64,000 nucleotides of DNA, from the NCBI RefSeq assembly GCF_902499335.1, contig NZ_CABVQK010000016.1, forward strand, positions 62,001-126,000, given 5' to 3'. Positions within the stretch are counted from its first letter, which is position 1; each line of letters opens with the position of its first letter. This document shows positions 34,381 through 43,743 of the stretch, piece after piece. The DNA comes from Burkholderia lata (lineage in GTDB: Bacteria > Pseudomonadota > Gammaproteobacteria > Burkholderiales > Burkholderiaceae). Both the position numbers and the translations under genes were made by a program. The notes under the pieces were generated by a model. That model had not been told where the DNA came from. It saw only the letters and a list, made by a program, of their open reading frames with translations, and made no database searches.

Positions 34381-35658
34381 TCAATGCAGGAAATCCTGCA
34401 TCCGGTAATACGCGCCGACGAGCGGCAGGAACCATGCGTGCCCGAAATGGCCGGGTATCGCCGGCCAGTCGAGCTCGCGCCACGGGTTCGACGCGGCCGC
34501 GCCATACAGCACGTCGGCCATCACGCGGCCCATGTGCACCGACATCTGCACGCCGTGGCCGCTGTAGCCCATCGAGTAATAGAGCCCGTCGTGCTGGCCC
34601 GCGCGCGGCAGCCGGTCGGCGGTGATGTCGACGAGGCCGCCCCAGCAGTAGTCGAGCCGCACGCCGGCCAGTTCCGGGAAATAGCCGGCCATGCCGGCGC
34701 GCAGGACGTCGCCGCTTTTCGCGTCGGAGCGCGGGCTCGACATCGCGAAACGCGCGCGGCCGCCGAACAGCAGCCGATTGTCGGGCGTCACGCGGAAGTA
34801 GTTGCCGATCTGACGCGACGTGACGTATGCGCGCCGATGCGGGAACAGCCGGTTCAGCTGCGTGTCCGGCAGCGGCTCGGTCACGACGATGAAGCTGCCG
34901 ACCGGCGCGATGCGCCGCCGGAACCACGCGAACGGCCCGTGCTGCGATGCGCCGGTCGCGACCAGCACGCGATCGGCGACGATCGTGCCGCGGGCGGAGG
35001 TGATCCGGTGGCGCTCGCCGTCGAGCCGGTCGAGCTGCGTAACGGCCGCGTGCTCGTACACGCGTGCGCCGGCACGCACGGCCGCTTGCGCGAGGCCGAC
35101 GCCGAACTTGCCCATGTGCATCTGCGCGCCGTTGCGCTGCAGGAGCCCGCCATAGAAACCGTCGGACGCGATTTCATCGCTGATGCGCGACGGCTCGATC
35201 AGTTCGATGTCCGGATCGACGTCGCGCCGCAATGCGTCGAAGGTCTTTTCGAGACCGGCGAAATGCTGCGGCTTCGCGGCGAGCTTCAGCTTGCCGGCGC
35301 GCCGGAAATCGCAGTCGATCGCCTGTTCGGTCACGATCGTCTCGACGCTCTTCACCGCGCTTTCGTACGCGCGATAGAACTGCTTCGCCTGCGCGGCGCC
35401 GATGCGCGCGGCCAGCGACGCGTAGTCCTGCGCGACGCCCGTATTGCACTGGCCGCCGTTGCGGCCGGACGCTTCGCCGGCAACCTGCGCGGCTTCGAGC
35501 ACGACCACCGACACGCCGCGCTGCGCGAGCGCGAGTGCCGCAGACAAGCCGGTAAAGCCGCCGCCGATCACGACGACGTCGGCCCGCCCTTCGACGGGGC
35601 CAACGCTTGCGGCGCGAAACGCGGGGCGGGTATCCAGCCAGTACGATTCCAGTTTCAT
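34381..35658 (-). CDS. FAD-dependent amine/amino-acid oxidoreductase (PuuB-like), copy 2
   Basis: This 425-residue flavoenzyme is a paralogue of the product of 30332-31609: same length, same start (YWLDT), FAD site DVVVIGGGFTGLSAALALAQRG, SGRNGGQCNTGVAQDYASL, and ending WPAIPGHFGHAWFLPLVGA. Two close copies in one operon imply either two related substrates or two sequential oxidations of a diamine or polyamine. The ribosome site is weak. It is the first oxidase gene after the ABC transporter genes. Confidence 0.9.
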   Translation of the reverse strand: MKLESYWLDTRPAFRAASVGPVEGRADVVVIGGGFTGLSAALALAQRGVSVVVLEAAQVAGEASGRNGGQCNTGVAQDYASLAARIGAAQAKQFYRAYESAVKSVETIVTEQAIDCDFRRAGKLKLAAKPQHFAGLEKTFDALRRDVDPDIELIEPSRISDEIASDGFYGGLLQRNGAQMHMGKFGVGLAQAAVRAGARVYEHAAVTQLDRLDGERHRITSARGTIVADRVLVATGASQHGPFAWFRRRIAPVGSFIVVTEPLPDTQLNRLFPHRRAYVTSRQIGNYFRVTPDNRLLFGGRARFAMSSPRSDAKSGDVLRAGMAGYFPELAGVRLDYCWGGLVDITADRLPRAGQHDGLYYSMGYSGHGVQMSVHMGRVMADVLYGAAASNPWRELDWPAIPGHFGHAWFLPLVGAYYRMQDFLH

Positions 35659-35790
35659 CGAGTTCTTCTCGAGCATTCCGGCGACGACGATCGGCGACCG
35701 TTCAATGAGAATCATTTAATCACCGTCAATAACCGCAGTTGCCGCGTATTCGCGCGCGGCACGCGTACAAATTGCCGTTTTGCGCGACCG

Positions 35791-35811
35791 CCGCGGCAGA
35801 CTATGCCGCGG
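35791..35811 (-). terminator. Candidate hairpin after the ABC transporter genes
   Basis: CCGCGGC pairs with GCCGCGG across a seven-base loop, 44 bases past the ATPase stop. It may reduce but not abolish read-through into the oxidase genes; there is no T-run. Confidence 0.35.
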
Positions 35812-35854
35812 GCCGTTCACCGCACCACGCGATGAACGATTCGCGCGCCACGCA

Positions 35855-37723
35855 CTACAGCTGCACCGGCGTGACACCGGCGGGAATCGGCTCCGCCTGG
35901 AAGCGCGCGAGATCTTCCTCGCTGCGATGGCACAGCACCTGCGCGCCGTTCCCGAGCGTGCGCAGCGACGGGGCCGTCCGGTTGCACACGCCGTCCACGC
36001 GCATCGCGCAGCGCGACAGGAACGGACACAGCTCGGCCTCGTTCTCGCGCTCACCGATCGGCACCAGCGGCCGGTGGCAACGCTCGGCCGCATCGTCGAG
36101 CCAGCCCGCCCGCAGCTCCGGCGCGGACGACACCAGCAAGTGCGAATACGGGTGATAAGGCGGCGCGCACAGCGCGTCGCGGCTGCCGGTCTCCACGCGA
36201 CGGCCCGCATACAGCACGACGATGTCGTCGCTGATCGCGCGCACCTTCGCGATGTCGTGCGTGATGAACACGTACGACACGCCGAGCTTCGCCTGCAGGT
36301 CGCGCAGCAGCTCGATGATCGCGGCGCCGACGACGGTGTCGAGCGCGGACGTGACCTCGTCGCACAGGATCAGGTCGGGCTCGGCCGCGAGCGCGCGCGC
36401 GAGGTTCACGCGCTGCTTCTGCCCACCCGACAGCTCGCCGGTACGCCGCGCGGCCACCGCGGGCGGCAGCCGCACGAGCTCGAGCAGTTCCGCGACGCGC
36501 TGGCGTGCACGCGCGCCCTTGATCCCGTGGTAGAACGCCAGCGGCCGTGCGAGCGTGCGCTCGACGGTATGCACCGGGTTGAGCGCGGTATCGGCGTTCT
36601 GGAACACGATCTGCACGCGGCGATGCTGCTCCTTCGTCCGTTTGCCGATATCGCGCGCGAGCGGCTCGCCGTCGAGCAGGATCTCGCCGCCGGTCGCCGG
36701 CACGAGGCCCGCGATCACCTTCGCGAGCGTCGTCTTGCCGGAGCCCGATTCGCCGATCACGCCGACCGTCTGCCCGCGCCCGATGCGCAGGTCGACTTCA
36801 CGCAGGATCACCTTCGCGGGCCAGCCGTTCGCGGTGCGGCCGCCGTAGCCCGCGATCGCGCCGCGCACGTCGAGCAGCGGCGCCGGCGCGGCCGGTCGTT
36901 GTGCTTCTACGTCGCGTTCGGCATCGTTCGGCGTGACCGCCGCGATCAGGCTCTGCGTGTACGGGTGCGTCGGCGCATGCAGGATCTGTTCGGTCGCGCC
37001 CGCCTCGCGGATCACGCCGTCGCTCAGCACGACGATCCGGTCGGCCATCTGCGCGACCACGGCCAGGTCGTGCGACACGTACACCGCACTCATCCCGTAG
37101 CGCCGGATCACGCTCTTGAACGCCTGCAGCACGTCGATCTGCGTGGTCACGTCGAGCGCGGTGGTCGGCTCGTCGAGGATCACCAGCTCCGGGTCGGTGA
37201 TCAGCGCCATCGCAGCCATCAGCCGCTGCAGTTGACCGCCCGATACCTGGTGCGGATAGCGCTTGCCGATCGTCTCCGGCTCGGGCAGCGCGAGCGCGCG
37301 AAACAGCTCGATCGCCTTCGCCTGCGCGTCGCGCTTTGTCATCGTCTTGTGGATCAGCGCGCTCTCGATCACCTGGTCGAGAATCGTGCGCGACGGGTTG
37401 AAGGCAGCGGCGGCGCTCTGCGCGATATACGCGACCTTGCGGCCGCGCAGCGCGGTCAGCGCCGCTGCGGAAAGCGCGCACACGTCGGTGCCGTCGAGCT
37501 TCACCGAGCCGCCGGCGATCCGGCATCCGGTGCGCGCATGGCCCATCAGAGACAACGCGATCGTCGTCTTGCCGGAGCCCGATTCGCCGATCAGCGCGAG
37601 CACCTCGCCGCGCCCGATGTCGAAGTCGACGCCGTGGACGATTGTCGTTTCCTCGCCGCCCGGGCGGCCGCCGACCACGCGCAGCCCGCGCACCTGGACG
37701 AGCGGAGTCGATTCATCTCGCAT
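35855..37723 (-). CDS. Peptide/opine-type ABC transporter, fused double ATPase
   Basis: This 622-residue protein contains two complete ABC ATPase domains, equivalent to fused OppD/OppF or DppD/DppF. Walker A is GESGSGKTT in both (near 44-52 and 337-345). Signature motifs are VSGGQLQRL and LSGGQKQRVN; Walker B motifs are LVILDEPTTALD and LILCDEVTSALD. The second has Cys-Asp-Glu, as is common in this group. A C-terminal cysteine-containing tail (CPFLSRCAMRVDGVC) matches the oligopeptide-binding extension that can hold an Fe-S cluster. The ATG shares one base with the permease stop (TGATG), indicating coupled translation. Confidence 0.93.
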   Translation of the reverse strand: MRDESTPLVQVRGLRVVGGRPGGEETTIVHGVDFDIGRGEVLALIGESGSGKTTIALSLMGHARTGCRIAGGSVKLDGTDVCALSAAALTALRGRKVAYIAQSAAAAFNPSRTILDQVIESALIHKTMTKRDAQAKAIELFRALALPEPETIGKRYPHQVSGGQLQRLMAAMALITDPELVILDEPTTALDVTTQIDVLQAFKSVIRRYGMSAVYVSHDLAVVAQMADRIVVLSDGVIREAGATEQILHAPTHPYTQSLIAAVTPNDAERDVEAQRPAAPAPLLDVRGAIAGYGGRTANGWPAKVILREVDLRIGRGQTVGVIGESGSGKTTLAKVIAGLVPATGGEILLDGEPLARDIGKRTKEQHRRVQIVFQNADTALNPVHTVERTLARPLAFYHGIKGARARQRVAELLELVRLPPAVAARRTGELSGGQKQRVNLARALAAEPDLILCDEVTSALDTVVGAAIIELLRDLQAKLGVSYVFITHDIAKVRAISDDIVVLYAGRRVETGSRDALCAPPYHPYSHLLVSSAPELRAGWLDDAAERCHRPLVPIGERENEAELCPFLSRCAMRVDGVCNRTAPSLRTLGNGAQVLCHRSEEDLARFQAEPIPAGVTPVQL

Positions 37724-38691
37724 CAGTGTTCTCCCGCGGCCGTGGCCGCGCCCTTGCGGCGGCCGCGATGCGGCAGGCCGTCGATCAACAGGTTGACGCC
37801 CACCGTCAGGATCGCGATCGCGACCGCGGGCATGATCGCGACGGCCGACCCGTCGCCGAGGCTCGCGATGTTCTCGCGCACGAGCGAACCGAGATCCGCA
37901 TACGGCGGCTGCACGCCGAGCCCGAGAAAGCTCAGGCCGCTCAGCAGCAGCACGACGAACGTGAAGCGCAGCCCGGTGTCCGCCAGCATCGGATGGATCA
38001 TGTTCGGCAGCATCTCGACGCATGCGATGTACAGCGCGCTTTCCCCGCGCGCCTTCGCCACCTGCACGAATTCGAGCGTGCTGATGTTGACGGCCAGCGC
38101 ACGCGCGATCCGGTAGGAGCCCGGCATGTAGCTGACCGCGGCGGTGAGCACCAGCAGCGGCAGCGACGAGCCGAACGCGGCGACGAACATCAGCGCGAAC
38201 ATCTTCGACGGAATCGACGTGAGCGCGTCGAGCAGCCGGCTCATCGTCTCGTCCACCGCGCGGCCGGACACGGTCGCGAGCAGCCCGAGCGTCGTGCCGG
38301 TCAGCGCGGCGAGCAGCACCGCGGCGAGCGCGAGCAGCACGGTGAGGCGCGTGCCGTACAGGATGCGGCTGAGCATGTCGCGGCCGAGGAAGTCCGAGCC
38401 GAACGGCAGCTTCGCGCTGAACGGCGCGAACACGTCCGGCGTGACGATCGTGCCGACGTCGTGCGGCGCGAGCAGCGGTGCGAACACCGCGACGAACAGC
38501 ATCAGGCCGACCATCGACAGGCCGACGCGGCCGCCGGTCGTCAATGCGACGCGTACACCGCGGCGCTTGCGCGGCTCGTCGGGAGCGGGCGCGGCGGGCG
38601 GCGTCGGCGCCCCCCACGGTGGGTGCGGATCGCCGGGCGGCGGCAGCGCGCTGCTGCGTTGAACGGGTTCGGTCGGGTGCATGGGCGGCAT
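37723..38691 (-). CDS. ABC transporter permease, DppC/OppC-like
   Basis: This 322-residue inner-membrane permease has a proline-rich N-terminal tail, then the OppC-type FGSDFLGRDMLSRILYGTRLTVLLALAA segment and six predicted membrane helices. The EAA-like loop is KARGESALYIACVEMLPNMIHP. The last part PPYADLGSLVRENIASLGDG is typical of dipeptide/nickel/opine permeases. Two starts are possible (38691 and 38682), neither with a strong ribosome site. It lies between the partner permease and the ATPase gene. Confidence 0.92.
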   Translation of the reverse strand: MPPMHPTEPVQRSSALPPPGDPHPPWGAPTPPAAPAPDEPRKRRGVRVALTTGGRVGLSMVGLMLFVAVFAPLLAPHDVGTIVTPDVFAPFSAKLPFGSDFLGRDMLSRILYGTRLTVLLALAAVLLAALTGTTLGLLATVSGRAVDETMSRLLDALTSIPSKMFALMFVAAFGSSLPLLVLTAAVSYMPGSYRIARALAVNISTLEFVQVAKARGESALYIACVEMLPNMIHPMLADTGLRFTFVVLLLSGLSFLGLGVQPPYADLGSLVRENIASLGDGSAVAIMPAVAIAILTVGVNLLIDGLPHRGRRKGAATAAGEH

Positions 38692-38712
38692 CTCGGAAGG
38701 TGGACGGAACGC

Positions 38713-39666
38713 TCAGGTTCGCAGTCGCGGGTTCGACACGATCGAGCAGAGGTCGGCGAACAGCACGAGCGTCAGGTACGCAACGCAGAAGATCAGCGTG
38801 CACGCCTGGACCAGCGGGAAATCGCGGTTGCCGACGGCATCGACCATCAGGCTCGCGAGGCCCGGATAGTTGAAGATCGTCTCGACGACGATCACGCCGC
38901 CGAGCAGGTACGACAGACTCAACGCGATCGCATTGGCGATCGGCCCGATCGCGTTCGGCAGCGCATGGCGCAGCACGACGCGCGCGGGGCTCGCGCCCTT
39001 GAGCACGGCCATCTCGACATACGACGCGCTCAGTTGCTCGATCACCGCGGCGCGCGTCATCCGCGCCATCTGCGCGATCACGACCGCGCACAGCGTGAGC
39101 ACCGGCATCGCATAGGCACGCAGGAAATCGTGCACGCTGTCGATCGGCCCGCTGTACGACAACGCGGACAGCCAGCGCAGCTTCACCGCGAACACGAGCA
39201 CGGCGACCGTCGCGATCAGGAACTCCGGCGTCGCGACGAGCGACAGCGTGCCGAGGCTGATCATGCGGTCGACCACCGACTCGCGCTTGACGGCCGCGAG
39301 GATGCCGAGCAGCAGCGCGATCGGCACCGACACGGCGGTCGTGATGGCCGCGAGCGCGAGCGATTTCGGCAGGCGTGTGCCGATCATCTCCGACACCGGC
39401 ATGTCGCCGGACAGCGACCGGCCGAAATCGCCGTGCACGAGCCCCGCGAGCCAGTGCAGGTAGCGCACGTGGGCCGGCATGTCGAGGCCGAACTGCTGGC
39501 GCAGCGCGGCGACCGTCTCCGGCGTCGCCGACTGGCCGAGCGCCGCCTGCGCGGCGTCGCCCGGCAACAGGTTCGTGATCGTGAAGATGATCGCGGACAC
39601 GATCAGAAGCGTCAGCGCGGTGACCGCGATGCGCCGGCCGATCAGGCCAATGAGAATTCGGTTCAC
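38713..39666 (-). CDS. ABC transporter permease, DppB/OppB-like
   Basis: The 317-residue permease starts RILIGLIGRRIAVTALTLLIVSAIIFTITNLLPGDAA, the standard first helix of DppB/OppB proteins, and has the coupling loop VLKGASPARVVLRHALPNAIGPI. The start is GTG at 39666, nine bases after AGGAG. Together with the DppC-like permease it forms the membrane channel of a peptide/opine-family importer. It lies 79 bases downstream of the substrate-binding protein gene. Confidence 0.92.
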   Translation of the reverse strand: MNRILIGLIGRRIAVTALTLLIVSAIIFTITNLLPGDAAQAALGQSATPETVAALRQQFGLDMPAHVRYLHWLAGLVHGDFGRSLSGDMPVSEMIGTRLPKSLALAAITTAVSVPIALLLGILAAVKRESVVDRMISLGTLSLVATPEFLIATVAVLVFAVKLRWLSALSYSGPIDSVHDFLRAYAMPVLTLCAVVIAQMARMTRAAVIEQLSASYVEMAVLKGASPARVVLRHALPNAIGPIANAIALSLSYLLGGVIVVETIFNYPGLASLMVDAVGNRDFPLVQACTLIFCVAYLTLVLFADLCSIVSNPRLRT

Positions 39667-39745
39667 GGGGCGGCACTCCTGAAAAGCCCGCGCGTGGCCG
39701 GCGCGGTGGTCCGCACCGGCCGCGCGACGGCGGCCAGCGACAAAG

Positions 39746-41329
39746 TCATGCGTTCCACCACACGTGCTCGGCGAACATGCCGCCCATCATCGGCCCGGTG
39801 GGAATCGAGCCGAGGCCCGCGAGCCGCTTGTCGTAGCCGTCGAGGAAGCTGATGAACGACGGAATGCCGACCCGGCCCTGCTGCGCGACGATCGCCTGCA
39901 TCTCGCCGTACATCTGCTTGCGCTTCGCGTCGTCGGTTTCCGAGCGCGCGGCGAGCAGCAACTGGTCGAACTTCACGTTCTTCCAGCCCGACTCGTTCCA
40001 CGATGCGTCCGACTTGAAGAACTGCGTGAACAGCACGTCGGCGCTCGAGCGCGGGTTGATGTTGCCGAAGCCGAGCGGGTGCTTCATCCAGTGGTTCGAC
40101 CAGTAGCCGTCAGGCGACACGCGATTCACCTGCAGGTTCAGCCCGATTTTCTGGCCGGCCTGCTGCAGCAGCACGGCCATTTCGATCGACCCGTTCGCAT
40201 CGGAGGTCGCGTAGATCGGCGGCAGCGCCGTGCCGAGCGCGCCGGCCTTCTTGAACAGGAACTTGGCCTTCTCCGGATCGTACGGCCGCTGCGGCACCGA
40301 CGCGTTGAAGTACCGATGCCCCGGCGGAATCGGCTGGTCATTGCCGATCACCGCATAGCCGCGGAACACCGCAGTGCGGATCTGCTCGCGATCGAACAGG
40401 TACTTCATCCCTTCGACGAAATCCGGGCTCGCGGTGATCGGGTTCTCGCTGCGCACGATCAGGTCGGTATAGAGCCCCGACTTGGTTTCCTTCAGCGCGT
40501 AGCCAGGCGTCGACGCGACCCGCTGCGTCGAGCGCGGGTCGATCGCGTTGACCAGGTGCACGTCGCCCGACAGCAGCGCGTTCAGGCGCGCGGCGCTGTC
40601 GCTGATGCCGATCAGCTCGATCTCGTCGAGATATGGCATGCCCGGCTTGAAGTAGCTGTCGTTGCGCACGCCGACGGTCGATACACCCGGCTTGAACGAC
40701 TTGAGCTTGTACGGCCCGCAGCCGATGCCGGTCGCGAAATCGGTCGTACCGTCCTTGACGATCACGAGCTGCGGCGTGGCGAGGATGACCGGCAGGTCGG
40801 CGTTCGCGCTGGCGAGCGTGAGCGTGACTTCGTCCGGGCCGCTCGCCTTCACGTCCGCGAACTGGTCGGCAAGCGGCTTGACCTTCGACGCGGTGGCGGC
40901 ATTCTTGTGACGCATCAGCGAATACACGACGTCGGCCGGCCCGACCGGTTTCCCGTCGTGGAACGTGACGCCCTTGCGCAGCTTGATGATCCACGTCTTC
41001 GCGTCGGTCGTCTGCAGCGACTCGGCGAGATTCATCTGCGGCGTCAGGCTCGCATCGAGCTGCGTGAGGCCGCTGTAGAACATGAAGAAACGAATGTAGT
41101 CGGCGCCTGTCGAGCCCTTGGCCGGATCGAGCGTATCGGCCGTCGAACTGGATTCGTTCGCGACCCGGATCTTGCCGCCGCGCTTGGGCGCCGGCGCGGC
41201 AAACGCCGACTGCGCACCCATCAGCAGCCCGCCGCCGCCCGCGGCCATCATGCCGCCCGCCGCCATGACCTTCATCATGTCGCGGCGCGTGAAGCCGCCC
41301 TTGCCGCCGTTGTCGATATCGTCGCTCAT
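39746..41329 (-). CDS. ABC transporter substrate-binding protein (family 5, Tat-exported)
   Basis: This 527-residue periplasmic protein is of the SBP_bac_5 (DppA/OppA) family. The N-terminus FTRRDMMKVMAAGGMMAAGGG carries a twin-arginine motif, so it is probably exported folded by Tat. Family motifs include DTLDPAKGSTGAD and LRKGVTFHDGKPVGPADVVYSLMRHKN near residue 120. The substrate may be a small peptide, opine, polyamine conjugate or sugar acid; the adjoining oxidase genes favour an amine or amino-acid derivative. AGGAG precedes the ATG. It is the first gene of the minus-strand operon. Confidence 0.92.
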   Translation of the reverse strand: MSDDIDNGGKGGFTRRDMMKVMAAGGMMAAGGGGLLMGAQSAFAAPAPKRGGKIRVANESSSTADTLDPAKGSTGADYIRFFMFYSGLTQLDASLTPQMNLAESLQTTDAKTWIIKLRKGVTFHDGKPVGPADVVYSLMRHKNAATASKVKPLADQFADVKASGPDEVTLTLASANADLPVILATPQLVIVKDGTTDFATGIGCGPYKLKSFKPGVSTVGVRNDSYFKPGMPYLDEIELIGISDSAARLNALLSGDVHLVNAIDPRSTQRVASTPGYALKETKSGLYTDLIVRSENPITASPDFVEGMKYLFDREQIRTAVFRGYAVIGNDQPIPPGHRYFNASVPQRPYDPEKAKFLFKKAGALGTALPPIYATSDANGSIEMAVLLQQAGQKIGLNLQVNRVSPDGYWSNHWMKHPLGFGNINPRSSADVLFTQFFKSDASWNESGWKNVKFDQLLLAARSETDDAKRKQMYGEMQAIVAQQGRVGIPSFISFLDGYDKRLAGLGSIPTGPMMGGMFAEHVWWNA

Positions 41330-42032
41330 CCGAACTGCTCCTGACTGTGGAAAGTGGGTCCAAGGGTCCAGCGTGGTTGTTCAATCCGGCCGCGCCCGCT
41401 TGCTGGTAGCGGGTGTGGCGTCGTGTCCATGCAATTCATTTAAGCATCGCCAAAATGCGGTTTGTCGCGATTCGGGCGGCCCGCACGATACGAATCGATC
41501 GTTTTGAGCCGCCCGCGCAGCATGAATTGCTGCGTGCGCGCGCGTGTCGCCTTGTGCCCGGCGGCGTGTCGCGGCGGCTGCCGAACGCGTGTCGATCCAG
41601 GAAATCGTAAAGCCGCAGCCGCCGCAGATTGCGCCGACAAAATTGCCCGTTCGGCATCCGGTGCGCGTTTGGCTCACGCAAACCGCACGTTTGTGTCGAA
41701 TGCATGCGCGCCTGCCGGCGACGGCCGCAACGCGCGGCACGTTGCGGCAGATCGCCGAATGCACAAGCGTCCACGGGCGTCGACGGTGGGGATCGCGACG
41801 GGACGTCGCGCAGGAAAGATCAGAAGAATGCCGCTCGATCGAAACGGCTTGGCGGGAAGACGGGAAGATGGCGGGACTGCCCGGAAAACGGGACCGTGCA
41901 GCCGTCAGGCGCCGCGCCCGCGTGCGGCGGCGTGTGCGTCACCGGCATGTCGGCGCGCTCGCCGGGTGGGTGCCGGCGCGGCGCCCAGGGGGCAGGAGGA
42001 TGCGCCGTCCGCCGGCGGACGGCGCGAAGCCG
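41330..42032. other. Long intergenic region between chemoreceptor and ABC transporter genes
   Basis: The 703 bases are high in GC and contain overlapping open frames in several directions, none with recognisable protein-like sequence. The part next to 41330-41550 should hold the promoter of the transporter operon and contains small inverted repeats such as GCAGCA/TGCTGC near 41518-41534. A perfect 24-base palindrome at the other end follows the chemoreceptor gene. I identify nothing else. Confidence 0.4.
42002..42025 (-). terminator. Perfect 24-base palindrome after the chemoreceptor gene
   Basis: GCGCCGTCCGCC is followed directly by its complement GGCGGACGGCGC, with no loop. It lies seven bases past the chemoreceptor stop. 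It is probably a very stable terminator hairpin, though no T-run follows on the coding strand. Confidence 0.6.
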
Positions 42033-43571
42033 TCACGCAGCAAGCCGGAATACCGATACGGCGGCCCGTAGGCGCGCCGCCTGCTCGTCCAGCGACGAAG
42101 CGGCCGCAGCCGCCTGCTCGACAAGCGCGGCGTTCTGCTGGGTGACTTCGTCCATTTGCGCGACCGCCAGCCCGATCTGTTCGATGCCGGTGGATTGCTC
42201 GGCCGATGCCGCCGAAATCTCGCCCATGATGTCGGCCACCCGGTCGATCGACCGGACGATCTCCGTCATGCGCTCGCCGGCTGTCTCGACGAGCCGGCTG
42301 CCGCTGCCGGCCCGCTCGACCGACGCGTCGATCAATCCCTTGATGTCCTTCGCGGCCGCTGCGCTGCGTTGCGCGAGCGAGCGGACTTCCGACGCGACGA
42401 CGGCGAACCCGCGCCCCTCCTCGCCGGCCCGCGCGGCTTCCACCGCGGCATTGAGCGCGAGAATGTTGGTCTGGAACGCGATGCTTTCGATGACGACGGT
42501 AATGTCGGCGATCCGCACCGATCCATCCGAAATCTGCCGCATCGTTTCGACGACCGCCTGCACGGCGGCGCCGCCGAGTTCGGTCGCCTCCTTCGCCTGG
42601 GCCACGAGCGCATTCGCCTGGCGTGCGTTGTCGGCGTTCTGTTTGACCGTGGACGTGATCTGCTCCATGCTCGCGGCCGTTTCCTGCAGCGACGCGGCCT
42701 GCTGCTCCGTGCGCTGCGACAGATCCAGGTTGCCTTGCGCGATCTCGCCGGTGCCGGTGGCGATCGAGTGGGTCGTGGTCTGGATCTCGGCGATGGTGTC
42801 GGTCAGCCGCGCCTTCATGTCGCCCAGTGCGACGAGCAGGCTGCCGGGCGCGGCGTGCGCCGTATCGAACTGCACGTCCAGGTCGCCGGCGGCGATGCGG
42901 GCGGCGATCTGCGTCGCATGCGCGGGCTCGCCGCCCAGCGTGCGCCTGACACTGCGCAGCACGCCCCATGCGATGGCCGCGAGCGCCGCGGCGATGACGA
43001 GCGTGATCGCGCCCAGCACCGTCGCGAGCCGGGCAAACGCTGCATTGATGTCGTCGTAGAAGAATCCGGTGCCGATCCACCAGTTCCAGTCCGGGATCGC
43101 GACCACGCCCTGCAGCTTCGGCTCCAGGTCCGCGTCGGGGCTGCGCTTGATCAGCACGTCGACGAGCGCGAAATGCGCCTGCGCCATCCCCGCGCGGTAC
43201 GCCTCGCTGTCGGTCATGCCGCTGGTCGTGCGGTTGCCTTTCGCGCGCGTGCCGATGAACTTCGCGTTCGGGTGCACGAGGTTGACGCCGTCGGACGTCG
43301 TGACCCAGAAGTAGCTCTTCGAATTCGCATTGAGCGCCGCCAGCGCGGCCTTGGCCTGCTGCTGCGCCTGCTCCTGCGTGAGCGTGCCGTTCGTCTGCAT
43401 CGCGCGATACGAATCGACCAGATGCTCGGCCTTGGTCAGCAGAATGACGATCTCTTCGCGGCGGCTGTCGATCAGCGCGTCGCGCAGCGTGTGCAGCGAC
43501 AACGCAGCGAGCAGGACGACGCCGAGCAGCGCCGCGGCGACGAGCATCAGCAGTTTGGTGGACAACTTCAT
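42033..43571 (-). CDS. Methyl-accepting chemotaxis protein with periplasmic Cache domain
   Basis: This 512-residue chemoreceptor has a first membrane helix at about 7-27, a periplasmic single-Cache domain (30-185; YFWVTTSDGVNLVHPNAKFIG, then DWNWWIGTGFFYDDI), a second membrane helix at about 188-208, a HAMP segment and a cytoplasmic signalling domain. The hairpin tip IAFQTNILALNAAVEAARAGEEGRGFAVVASEVRSLAQRSA spans two lines of the standard signature around residue 375. Typical glutamate methylation sites are present (QQAASLQETAASMEQ). It lacks the C-terminal NWETF receptor tail. Adjacency to an importer operon suggests taxis towards the same nutrient. Confidence 0.93.
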   Translation of the reverse strand: MKLSTKLLMLVAAALLGVVLLAALSLHTLRDALIDSRREEIVILLTKAEHLVDSYRAMQTNGTLTQEQAQQQAKAALAALNANSKSYFWVTTSDGVNLVHPNAKFIGTRAKGNRTTSGMTDSEAYRAGMAQAHFALVDVLIKRSPDADLEPKLQGVVAIPDWNWWIGTGFFYDDINAAFARLATVLGAITLVIAAALAAIAWGVLRSVRRTLGGEPAHATQIAARIAAGDLDVQFDTAHAAPGSLLVALGDMKARLTDTIAEIQTTTHSIATGTGEIAQGNLDLSQRTEQQAASLQETAASMEQITSTVKQNADNARQANALVAQAKEATELGGAAVQAVVETMRQISDGSVRIADITVVIESIAFQTNILALNAAVEAARAGEEGRGFAVVASEVRSLAQRSAAAAKDIKGLIDASVERAGSGSRLVETAGERMTEIVRSIDRVADIMGEISAASAEQSTGIEQIGLAVAQMDEVTQQNAALVEQAAAAASSLDEQAARLRAAVSVFRLAA

Positions 43572-43680
43572 GCGGGGGCCTCCAAATATTAACCGTTCGG
43601 TACATATATCGACCCGGGCGGCCCCGCCTTGAACGACTCGATATCGGTAATTACCCTCGTTTCGTGCGCTGACCGAACGC

Positions 43681-43715
43681 GCCGGGACGCGCCGGCATCA
43701 CGGCCGCGTCCCGGC
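43681..43715 (-). terminator. Candidate terminator after the HAD gene
   Basis: GCCGGGACGCG pairs perfectly with CGCGTCCCGGC across a 13-base loop, 28 bases past the HAD gene stop. No T-run is visible. Confidence 0.55.
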
Positions 43716-43743
43716 ACTCGATGGATCTGCCGGCGCAGCCGGC

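Noticed and set aside
41330..42032. Several overlapping open frames in the long intergenic stretch (for example 41462-42145)
   Set aside because: All are rich in Arg, Ala, Pro and Cys without any recognisable motif or ribosome site; frames in different directions look equally unconvincing.
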